Positions 53,128 to 63,083 of a DNA stretch of 64,000 nucleotides are shown piece after piece (position 1 is the stretch's first letter; the number at the start of each line of letters is the position of its first letter). A program made the translations under genes and the position numbers. The notes beneath the pieces are model-generated. The model was not told where the DNA came from, searched no databases, and saw only the letters and a list, made by a program, of their open reading frames with translations. Origin of the DNA: Saprolegnia diclina VS20 (lineage: Eukaryota > Oomycota > Saprolegniomycetes > Saprolegniales > Saprolegniaceae); the NCBI RefSeq assembly GCF_000281045.1, contig NW_008246080.1, positions 319,844 through 383,843 on the forward strand, written 5' to 3'.

Positions 53128-54329
53128 CTACGGGTTTGCACACGGTCGTTGCAATCGACATCGCTGAGCGTGCGCCTCGCACACGAGCTTCTGGATGTGC
53201 AGGAATCGCTCCTGTGCCGCACTGGTCGCTTTGGCAGCCAAGCGCTGCTGGAGCTCAGCGTCGAGATTTTGGCCCCGCCGCATTGTCGCTAGTACGTCGG
53301 GGTGCTCGAGGCTTGCTACAGCAAGCATTGACGCGTGGCGTGTCACGGAGCGGCGCAGCCGCACACTTTGAACGACGACGTGGGTCAGCGAAAGCGACGT
53401 CAACACGATCCTAATTATCGTCCATTCAAACCACCGCGCAAGACGAGCCGAGCCTACCATTCTTGAATGTACGGGGTCGTACTCCCTACGTCCTTGTCAT
53501 CGCTGTCGTGAAGTGTACAGTGCAGCAAGGTGATCGTGTCGGCATCGACAAAACACGCGTGGACATCGCGCTGAGCCTGCTGGATCGAGTACGTCGCTTC
53601 GGTCGTCGCCGTCTTGTGGGTGGCCACAACCTACGTTTGCGAGCCATTTTCATCCGCCAGCCTTCGGTCGAGTGTCTGTACCGTGCGCGGACCAAACGAT
53701 AGAAGTGCTGTCCACGTTGCCGCGAGAACGTCGTCGAGGGACCCAAGGATAATATGCTGGGCGGCCACGAGACTGCCACGGACGTCCTGCGCCGCGTGCA
53801 CATGATTCCGCACCGGCGACGGGAAGCCGGCATCAGAGACCATAAAGGCCGTCGCGCGCCGCATGCGCTCGGCAAGCCACGTCAGCGCCATTGTCTGGAC
53901 CGTGCGGGGCGCCGCTGGCAACCGTACCCGCGGCCACGTGACCAGCGTCGATGTGCCAATGACCACCTAGAGCATGTCAGTCTGACATCGGCGCGTGATT
54001 ATTCCGGGCCAATTTCGTACTGTTTGCGGTCGAGATTGGGCCGTCACCCATGCATGCAAGAGCTCGACGCAGTGTCTGTGGTCTGCCACGTGGGCGGACA
54101 ATGTCCGATTCGTCGCGAGGCTGTCGCGCGTTGCGTCAGCGAGCACCTTTGCGATTTCTTCCCACGGCAGGAGGCAGCTCCGAGGCCGGTGACCCGACCG
54201 AAGTCCACGCAGCGTGCGCGTCAAGGCCGCTGCAGCGTCTGTCAGCGCGTTGTACTCGGCCAAGAAGCGGACGCGGGCCGCTCGTTTCGCTCGGCGGTCG
54301 CGGAGTCGCTTGCGCGAGGAGACGTCCAT
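53128..54329 (-). CDS. bZIP-like / START-like family protein (M96-like), copy 8, most divergent
   Basis: Four exons, 54329-54021, 53966-53682, 53630-53458 and 53410-53128, give 349 aa, with introns of 54, 51 and 47 nt. The basic helix LRDRRAKRAARVRFLAE and LLPWEEIAKVLADATRD are well kept. Exon 2 still matches by pattern (VQTMALTWLAERMRRAT, LAATWTALLSFGPRT), but exons 3 and 4 have lost most signature residues: the H-Y-R-T strand reads LLHCTLHDSDD, and the N-E/V-I-R start reads IVLTSLSLTHVVVQSV. The Gln-Glu-Trp splice landmark remains. The frame is open throughout once the second intron starts at GTACAG (53681), so I do not call a pseudogene, though relaxed constraint is likely. Confidence 0.7.
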
Positions 54330-55220
54330 CGCCTTGACGAAGCGATAACGCGATGGCTGTGTATGTGCTATGGGTCCTAGCATAAGTGGCACTGCGTACG
54401 CATATCGCACGGACGGAGCAAACGGCGTTGACGGAGGCTTAAAGCATGAATCATCCAATATTGACGACGCACCTCGATTGGTTCATACAAACAGAAAAGT
54501 ATTTTGTAGAATATATGCATTTGTATCACTGAGCAAGATTGAAAGGCGCGGGAGCAGCACGTGGTGCTGCGTATACAAACTGCCAAAGAAGACAAATGCA
54601 GGCAGGTGCCGCACCTCGTGTTATCATGGGTAAGGCCCAATGTCCCAGGCTGTGGACCAACTTGTCCAAGGCGATGGCACAAGGATTAGGCCACGACGTT
54701 GCGCGGCGCTAATCAATATTAGTGGATCGCGGTAGACACCTGCGTAGACAAGCCAGAGCTGTTTACTAACTCGGGCATGTCTTTGGCTACCATCTTCTGG
54801 GATTCCGTTTGGTCTACTTCTGAGTCAGATTTGAGCGGGTGCAATTGTAGTGCTTGTGAGTTGACGGGTCGAATTGCAACTACAAAAGTCGGTCGAGCTT
54901 TAGCTTGCATCACAGGACAAGGTCGAGTTTTTCGTCGACTCGTATCATTCGCACTTGCACAACTGCAGTCGATAGGAAGCAAAGAGAACTCCTATCAGAA
55001 ACGGATCCTGCGTATGGCCTTGACAACAAGGAACCTTCAAAAAGTTGCATGCAAGGCTACAAGTCGTACGCACCACCTATGGTGCATAAAAATATTCACC
55101 CTTGGCACCTCCCACGGGGCATGAAAACCTGCTCGTGGGTATTGCATTGTATCGAGTTGCATCGCCTACTTTCTATCAATGGGACAACACGAACTGCGTC
55201 GAAATGTTCAAAATTTCGAC
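54330..55220. other. Intergenic between copies 8 and 9
   Basis: This is the upstream region of copy 8 and the 3' flank of copy 9. No gene-like frame is present. Confidence 0.5.
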
Positions 55221-56475
55221 TTAGTACGGCCGAGGATACGCGTCCGGGTTGGCTTGCACGTGGCGCAGTAGCTTGCGGAACATACCACCCATGCCCTCTA
55301 GCATCGCGCACGTATCGGCAACGAACCGGTTCGCGATCGCATCTTCCAACTCGGTCCCTTCTTTCGGCGCCAACGTCTCGACCAAACCCGGTGTGATTTC
55401 GTGGGCGTACGAGACCATCGAGGCGTGGTGGTTGTACGGCTGGTACACATGCGCAGATCGAATGAGGCATTTCGTCATGGACACGCGTCGAATCACATTC
55501 CTAAAGGTATAGTATTGCGTGAGGACAAAAATACATTGGCTTTTGTGGACGCACCATTCCTGAACGTCCTCCAACATGGCGGCGGATGCGGTAATGGGGG
55601 ACGCGTCATCGTAGCGAATGGTCCGATAGTGCGTCACGGCGCGGTCGGGCTCGAGAAAGCACGTGTACAAGCCGTTCGAGACGCGGCTTGGAAACTCTTC
55701 GCGGTTGTAGCTAAGGCGCCCGTGGGACGTCGCCGCGTGGTGGAGCGTCTACGCGATTGCTGAGGCTGCCACGTCATGCTTTTGAAACCGTCTACCGAAA
55801 TGCCTCCGCGCGATTCGTGCATGATCGTCGGGAGCGCTTGGCTAAACGCCCACCCGGCTGTCGCCGCCTCGAGGAGCGTGGCCTCCACGACCAGCTGCAC
55901 GTAGACAGTGCCGCCGTCGGGGCTCCACACACCATGCACAGCGTCCTCGACGTCGCTTGGGAAGAGAGCGTCCGGCACTTGGTGCGGCGTCGCGTGGAGC
56001 ATTTGCTTGGCGATCCAATCGAGCGCCACTGACCGCAGCGCCGCGTCGGACGACAAGTGCACATCTTTCCATGCAAACGCAGGCGACGTCGGCGGCTAAC
56101 GTGTACATCAGTGTCAACGGTCCATGGTAGCGCCATCACAACCTTGGGAACGACAGCCAACGATGTAAGCCAGGTTTGGAGGCTCTGCGAGAGACGGCTT
56201 AGCTGCGTCACGCGATATCGAAGATCGTGCTGGGTTGCAACGCTCTTGTCCTTGGCCTTGGCAAGCGACGATGCCACCTCGCGCCAGCTCAAAAGGTACG
56301 CGGAGGACGGGCGGGCTGCCTCCCGCGCCGCCAGCGACGCCGAGAGGCTCGCAATTGACGACTGCAGCGCGTGGTACTCGTCGAGGAAGCGCTGGCGCGC
56401 GGCCTGCTTGGCGCGGCGGTCGCGGATCCGCTTGCGGGCGAGGCGTGTGGCATCGCCGCTCTCCATAGCGTCCAT
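55221..56475 (-). CDS. bZIP-like / START-like family protein (M96-like), copy 9
   Basis: Four exons, 56475-56143, 56095-55796, 55748-55555 and 55500-55221, give 368 aa, with introns of 47, 47 and 54 nt. The basic helix is IRDRRAKQAARQRFLDEYHAL, then LLSWREVASSLAKAKD and LQTWLTSL. Exon 2 has LRSVALDWIAKQMLHATP and AGWAFSQALPTIM; exon 3 has LSYNREEFPSRVSNGLYTCF and THYRTIRYDDA, ending VQEW; exon 4 begins NVIRRVSMTKCLIRSA. It groups with copies 6 and 7 by the YNRE-x-F/Y-P and FSQALPTI blocks. Confidence 0.8.
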
Positions 56476-57247
56476 CGCACAGCGCTCGCTCTAGAAAAGT
56501 GGTCGACTTTGCCTTACCACCAGCTCGAGTCAGGTTGGAAAGTGGTGCAATACCGCATGGTGCGTCCCTTTTTTCACCGCCAAGATGCTGCCGCGAGCTG
56601 GGGGTTTGTATGGGAGACTGCCACGTATATGCCGTTTCGCCAGTGAGCTTGACGGTATGTCGACCGACAAATGGCGGGTGACGCAATCCAAACAGCCATC
56701 GGCGACAAAAATCAACGGTTAAGACGCGCACCTTCGCCAAGGGCATCGCTACGGCGACTGTGTTTGGAGACGCTTGCAAAGCATGATGCGTCAAGAAGTA
56801 CGTTGCGTCGCTGCCGCGGAGGGCGGACGCCCTCGTGACTGGGTTGGCCGCACCGTGAGCCATGGATCGACTCTCTGTCTATTTCGACACCACGTGTAAA
56901 CCCAAACTGGTGTCCTCCGCTGGATGTTGCCACAGGAGCGTTTGCATCCGGCGTCACTGTATAGTTTAACGGCGCGTCCGACTCTGTTACCAAGGCGGGC
57001 TGCTCCCACGCTTCCTTGCGATAGGCTTACATGACCAACACCAGACACGAGACGACTCGATCTCCCAAGCAGTAAGCTGTCGGTGCTGTGAACTGAGGTT
57101 GCATTCTCGACAGGCTTGGAGCCCAAAAATGCGTTCTTTTAGACAACCTGTATGAATACATACCCCTCTCGAACACATTATTATATATGGAAGGTATCGA
57201 ACATAAAATGTGACAGAACACTACAACTTGGCGGCGGGTCCAAAGGA
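56476..57247. other. Divergent intergenic region
   Basis: This separates copy 9 (minus) from the WBP4-like gene (plus) and must hold both promoters. No gene is seen. Confidence 0.5.
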
Positions 57248-58695
57248 ATGGCGTCCCAGGACAAGCACCACTGCACGTACTGCAATATATGGGTCCAGGG
57301 CGACCGCGTCGTACGTCGCTACCTCCTGCGACCGTGCGACTCACCCTCCAGCGTCTAGAGCATCCGCAACCATGAGGCCACGCAGCGCCACAAGGACCGG
57401 ACCCAAGCGCAGTTCAAGATCCGCACGCGCGACCGCGAGATCGCCGAGCGCCAAGAGGCCAACATGCAGCGCGAGCTCGACCAAGTCGAACGCGTACGAA
57501 AAGCCTATACATCCGCTGCGCTGATGCAATATGGTGTAGAACGCACGGGCTCGGTTTGCACGCGACATGGCAGGGAAGACGCGCACGCAGGCCGAGACGC
57601 CGATCGACCTGCCAGCCGTCGGTCCGCTGCCTCGGCAAGTCGCACAACTTGCAGCGCCTAGCGCCATGCCACCACCACCGCCGCCACGTATGGTCGCCCC
57701 GCCGCCGCCGCCGCGAAACGTCCCCATGCGGCTCGCCCCACCTGTCCACGCGTATCCGCAAGCGCAGCAGCCGTACCTTGCGGCGCCGCAACACAGTGTA
57801 GCACCACCGCCGCAGGTACCACCACCGCGGGTGCCACCGCCACGCGTACCGCCGCCGCAGGTCCCGCCACCCCAAGTGCCACCGCCTGTGATGGCGCCGC
57901 CGCCTGCCCCCGCCCCCGAGCAGAGCCCTGGGTTCTACGTCGTCCGTGGCACCGTGTACCTCGAAGGCCAATTCCACGAAGTACGTACAACGACTCCATG
58001 TGATCTCTCTGATGCGTCCTATCATGCTCTAGTTCAAGCTTGTACCAAAAAAAGTCTGCGAGGTCTGGGTCGAGGACCTCGAGGACTGGCGGCCCGCCAC
58101 GATCAGCAGCGTCGAGACCGACAAGAGCACCAAGCCTCCAACGAAGCGGTACGCTGTCGCGTACAAGGCCACGGACGACCGGACGGCGGCGGCAGTCTCT
58201 GGTGTCTTTACGAGCGACCAGCTCCGGCTCTGCCTCACGCTGCCGACCGAAGTTGCAACGGCCGAGCAAATCACGGAAAATGGCGGCAACGGCTTCCTCG
58301 ACGCTCTTTACCAGGGTCGGTCGACGCAATATCTCGCAGCCCGCGCGCCAGGGTACGGCGAATGGTCGACCGTGTCGGTGCGCATCGTCGACGACGCCGT
58401 CGAGGAGAAGGCCCGGGCGGATGAGGTCGCCGCGTTTGAAGCCTCCAAGAAGGCGATCCAGCTCGAACGCGACAACGAAATGATCATGGAAGAGTCGCTG
58501 CACGCCGACAACGCGCTCGGGGCGTTCAACCCGTGGGGCGGCAGCTACAAGGGCATTGCGCTGGACGACGACGTGCGGTTGCCTCTGAGCGATGACGAGG
58601 CGGCGCCGGCGGCGCCCGTGGCCTTCAAGAAGCGTGCGCGCAAGGAGAAGAGCGGGCGCAACACGCGGCTGAAGCTTGGAGACGACGACGCGTAG
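57248..58695 (+). CDS. WBP4/FBP21-like U1-type zinc-finger protein, probable splicing factor
   Basis: Four exons, 57248-57310, 57359-57493, 57540-57980 and 58033-58695, give 433 aa, with introns of 48, 46 and 52 nt. The first intron splits the finger: C9-x2-C12 in exon 1, H26-x5-H32 in exon 2 (HHCTYCNIWVQGD, SIRNHEATQRHKDR). It is followed by a charged helix (REIAERQEANMQRELDQVER), then a Pro-rich stretch (residues about 95-195) and GFYVVRGTVYLEGQFHE. Finger, helix and order match WW-domain-binding protein 4, a spliceosomal B-complex factor. I see no clear WW domain; instead KKVCEVWVEDLEDWRPATI and following strands look Tudor-like, which is only a suggestion. The C-terminus is basic (FKKRARKEKSGRNTRLK). 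Its stop lies 72 bp from the convergent carbonic anhydrase stop. Confidence 0.78.
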
Positions 58696-58767
58696 GTGCA
58701 ACATAGAGCTCAACCCATGTATATCGTGTGGTGTTACGTCATTCTTCTTCTTCATGCACAAGCGAAT

Positions 58768-59631
58768 TTACATCTGCGCGCCCTGCACCTTGATGCGCTC
58801 CGCGTCAAGGTACGCCGTGCCGTAGGGCAAGAACTCGTCGCTGTGTGTGTCGGCCAACTTCTTGTACTCCTTGGCCTGGTTGGTCAAGTCGGCGATTTCG
58901 TCTTCCGTGACGTCGCGGACGTACTGGGCAGGCGAGCCGGCCCACAACTAGAGAGCATGATAGCATGAGCGACGAGGGCACAGGGCATGGTGGATGATGG
59001 ATACCTGGCCCGACGGGATGCGGCGGCCCGGCGGCACGACCGTGCCAGCAGCCAAGATCGAGTTGGACTCGACCAAGGCGCCGTCAAGGACAATCGAGCC
59101 CATGCCGATCAAGCAGTTGTTTTCGATCGTGCACGAGTACAAGATGCAGCCGTGGCCTACATGGTATATGAGTGACCATGCTATCGCTGCACGAGATGGT
59201 GCGTACCGACAGTGACGTCGTTGCCGATCGAGGCGCCGGGCGCAAGGCCGGGCGTCGTCGTGCTCGACGTGTGGATGACCGTGCGGTCCTGAATGTTGGT
59301 GCGGTTGCCAATCGAGACCTTGTTGAGGTCGCCGCGGATCACGACGCCGTACCAGACCGACGCGTCATTGCAGATCTCGACGTCGCCAATGACCGACGCG
59401 TTGGGCGCGACCCACGAGTCGTAGGCCACCGACGGGACCTTGTCGTAGAGGTTCATGATCTGGCGGTGGCGCGAGACTACGCATGCATGAGCCTCTGAAT
59501 GGCATCTGCAGGCGCCACGTACACTTCTCGCGGGCCTCGTTGCTGCCAAGCACGCGCAGGCCAAGGCGGTCCATGGCCTGGCCCGTCTCGCGGACGCATC
59601 GGCCGAGCTCGAACGTAACCTTCCGCAACAT
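58768..59631 (-). CDS. Gamma-carbonic-anhydrase-like protein, mitochondrial complex I type
   Basis: Four exons, 59631-59523, 59476-59207, 59156-59005 and 58947-58768, give 236 aa; introns are 46, 50 and 57 nt. The N-terminus RCVRETGQAMDRLGLRVLG, then SRHRQIMNLYDKVP, matches plant mitochondrial gamma-CA subunits, which form a domain on complex I. Left-handed beta-helix hexapeptides follow: VAPNASVIGDVEI, ASVWYGVVIRGD, TNIQDRTVIH, ASIGNDVTVGHGCIL, LIGMGSIVLDGAL and RIPSGQLWAGSPAQYVRDVT. Of the three zinc His ligands, two are present (VIH and VGH) but the third, in the family's LHG, reads LYS, so the site is incomplete as in CA-like (CAL) subunits. Exon joins are confirmed by the family alignment. 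Confidence 0.88.
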
Positions 59632-60427
59632 CTTCGCAGTCAAAAGTGGAATGGCCGCAGTCAGTGGCTCGGACGCCACAGAAGCGTCCCGTATCCGGAA
59701 TCCATACTTTATCCCAATGTCCCAAATGAAAGGCGTTGGATTGGTCGAAAAGCTCGTCGTGGATGCCTGTGATTGGCCATTGCCGTCGAATTCGAATGAT
59801 TTCCATACACGATCTTGCACTCGGAGGCAATCCCAAGCGCCATGCGTGTGCTGTACACCGCCGACGTGCGCCATGTTGTGAGCACTTATGCCATTCGCTC
59901 GAGGTTGCGCTACCGGTACACGCTTCGATCCCGTGTAAGGCATTGTTGACCTTGACGGCAACCGTCATATCGCAAGTGCCGAGATTGACGTCAAGGTCAA
60001 GCGATTTCTGCTTGGTACCGTCTTGTGGTCGACGCGTAGTCATAGTACTACAATGGAGATGCAGTATCACCACGACCGCAATATTCTATTCCATCCCAAA
60101 ACGGGACGTCATACACTCCCAGAACAATGTTCCACGCGCTCAGATCTGCGTTCTACACGCTCAGATCTGCGTTCGACACGCTCAGATCTGCGCTCGTCTG
60201 CGTCAAAATAACGTCGACGGCCGTTAGAGAGGTATGGTTGGACGCAGTGGCGACACAAACGACCCACCACGACCACCACCACCAATAAAAATGAGGTTGC
60301 ACGGAGCCAGAGGGCTGCCAACTAGCACGAGTCTTCGTCGGGCCCTCTAGATACTAGTAGGATAGAACTCGTCGGCATATGGTGGGGACACTTTTGTCGT
60401 GTACGTTTCAAGGTATTCATAGCACGG
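59632..60427. other. Divergent intergenic region with tandem repeat
   Basis: This separates the gamma-CA-like gene and the first polycystin gene, which diverge. A 21-bp tandem repeat lies at 60134-60196; otherwise I see nothing. Confidence 0.55.
60134..60196. repeat. Three tandem units of 21 bp
   Basis: Units share CGCTCAGATCTGCG, followed by TTC or CTC and a short variable end, with period 21. Confidence 0.85.
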
Positions 60428-62900
60428 ATGCTCGCGCATGACGCAGACGTGCCGTCCGAGGAGCTCAAGCGCCTCGTGCGCAAGAGCGAGGCCGACCGAA
60501 AGACGCGGTCTGCCTCCAAAGAGATCGTTGAAATGGTATGTTGATGCTCTACTCCAGTCTCAAACGCAATGCTGTATAGACCAACTATATCCTCTTTCTG
60601 ACCCTCTTTCTGATTGCGACGCTCCAAGGCTGGAACAACTCGTCGTACAAGAGCCGCGCCATCTTGATGTCCGAGTTGCGCGACAAGCCTTTTCTGCGAT
60701 CTCAAACCACCGTGCGCAAGGCCTTCAAGGACGTGGCCTGCATCGACGAGCTCCACGAATTCCTCGGTGACCTCGCTGAACTATTGGTGCTCAGGTCGGC
60801 AATGCATCTGTGCGTAGTCGGGCCGTTCTACGCCGCCTTGTACCTCGGGCAGTCGTACGACGCCGACGTGAGCTTCCCGACCGGACCGCTCTACGCGGGG
60901 CGGGGGTTCATCGCTGGCGTCGAGCGTGTCGTTGGGAGCGTCCGCATCGGGCAGCTTCGCGTCGATGGCGCCAAGTGCCAAGGCACGCTTGTGCACGAGC
61001 TACAGCACGGCGATTACGACCCGATGTGCTATCCCGAGTACAGCAGTACAGCAGAATCTATTGCGAGCTTTGGCTACAATGCGACCTACAACGCGCTCCC
61101 AATGGTGCCCAGCGAGCCGACGTACGTCTCGCGCACGGGCCGGTACTACCCGAGTCCGCGCTTTGCGGTGTTTCTTCCGTCTGTCGAGAACGACTCCTCG
61201 TGCGATCCATCGGCGTACACCACGACGTGCGACGTGTACAAGCAAATCGACGCGCTTCGAACCTCCAAGTGCGCACTCTTTTTGAAAAAGCGCAACTGCT
61301 GGAGCCTCGTATTTCTAGGTTTTTTGACAAGGCGACCCGCGTCGTTTTGATCGACTTTACGTTGTACAATGCCAACACGGACCAGCAGTCGGTCGTGCGT
61401 CTCGTCGCCGAGCACACGATGAGCGGCGGCCTCGCGACGCAAGCCGACTGCATGACGTACCGCCTGTACCGCAACCAAGTCGCCTCGGACCACGTGCGCT
61501 TGACGCTCGAGCTCCTTGTGCTGCTCCAAGTCTTTTTCCAGCTGTACGCCGAGCTGCGGTTGTGCCAGCGCCTGGGGCGCGCGTACTGGCACATGACAGC
61601 CAACGTGGCCCATGCGCTGAGCTTGCTGTTGTTTATTGCGTGCGCCGTGCTCCGTGTGCTTTGCTACCTCGAGCTGCCGGCGATAACCATGTCCTCGATG
61701 GGTCCGACGAGTTTTCCAAATTTCCGGTATGTTTCGCAATATTTTTTAATGTCATTATACGTAGTTTACTCGTGTCTCTAGTCCGTCGGCCAATTACTAC
61801 ATGATGGCCGACGTCGCGACAAGCTTTACGTGCTTCTTGTCGTGGCTCAAGCTCTTCAAGTTTCTTGGCTGTACGTACTGGCATTTTGGGTTGGCGTATC
61901 GAGTTCATGCATTTCGTAAATGCTAGTCCTACCCATGTTTGCGCCACTGACCAAGACCGTAACCAAAGCCGCTCGCAAGGTCTCGAGCTTGATTGTCATA
62001 TTCTTTATTGCGCTCCTTGGCTCGGCGCTGTCGTTCCACATGGTAGGATTGCTCTGGTTGTACTCGATACATTGATACCTATTGAAATCAGGCCTTTGGC
62101 GCCGACCTCGAGCGCTACTACTCGTTTTGGGCGAGCTTGTGCGTCTTGTGTATGGTGTTGTGACGACCTCAGTTACCCCATATTGGTAGCATTGGGCTCC
62201 TCAGCATTCTCCAAGGCGAGCTCGATCTGCTCGAGCTCCAAAAGTCCAACCGGATCTTGGGCCCGATTTTTTTCGTGGTATTTGTGACGTTGATGTTCTT
62301 TGTGATTCTCGTACGTCCCTGCCTTCCTACCGATACCGATTATGTTGTCGTAGAATATGTTTATTGTCGTCATTTCCGATGGTACGCTGTCGACAAATTT
62401 GCATTTACGCCATTTTCACATGGTATTTTTTATGAAAATATAGCGTTTGCCGAAGCCAAGAGTGAACTCCATCTCCTCAACGAACTCAACGTCGACACAC
62501 TCTCGAAAGAAGTATACCACCACGTTCTGCATGTACGATATTGTCGATGTCTTTGTCGTCGCTAACGCATGGGCCATAGAACATCGTCTTTCGCATTCCG
62601 CTGCTCGGCAAGATCCTACGCCGAGTGTACGACCGCACGGTCTCGCGCCTCGACAAACGCAAGCACGCGACCAAGTCGCTCAACGAGTGCAGCAAGCAGC
62701 ACGTGCTCTTTCAAAGCACTCATGCGACTTCCCTCAAGCTCCTCAAGAGCACGCTCGCCAGCAAGAAAAGTCCTCCGGCTCGGTTTCAAGTCGTCCTCGA
62801 CGAATACCGCAAGCATCAAATGGCAGTCGCGTCCAGCTGGACGACAACTAGTGCGGGCATTACGGCCGAGCTCGCCTTGCTTCCACGCACATCGTCCTAA
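60428..62900 (+). CDS. Polycystin-2-like (PKD2/TRPP) cation channel, copy 1
   Basis: Ten exons, 60428-60535, 60580-61268, 61319-61726, 61782-61870, 61927-62042, 62092-62147, 62190-62310, 62354-62381, 62444-62532 and 62580-62900, give 674 aa. S1 is YILFLTLFLIATLQGW; the polycystin (TOP) domain follows with VRIGQLRVDGAKC and the hallmark VVLIDFTLYNANT. S2-S5 include LLVLLQVFFQLYAEL, FTCFLSWLKLFKFLGF and SLIVIFFIALLGSALSFHM. The pore reads LLSILQGELDLLELQKSN, then RILGPIFFVVFVTLMFFVIL and NMFIVVISDAFAEAKSEL, aligning residue by residue with PKD2 across the tiny 28-nt exon 8. The filter LGD of PKD2 becomes QGE. The C-terminus is basic and helical, without a clear EF hand. It probably conducts calcium or other cations in ciliary or other membranes. 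The intron before the pore (62148-62189) was chosen to keep PKD2 spacing. Confidence 0.87.
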
Positions 62901-63083
62901 TCCTAATTTACAAGTCTACTAATTTGGTGCATGACCCAACAAGAAGAGGCATGAATCCACTGAAGAAATGACGGCGGTGAGAGCAGTTGCAGACTTGAAA
63001 CATCTTGCATGGTGCCCGTGGGCTTTGAGTAAAAACAAAGCTAGATCGAAAACCCTATCGAGGGGGTGCTATCTGTAACTGGC

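Noticed and set aside
53633-53635. In-frame TAG in bZIP-like/START-like copy 8 as evidence of a pseudogene
   Set aside because: The TAG is the acceptor end of an intron with donor GTACAG at 53681; removing it restores the frame at the position seen in the other copies.
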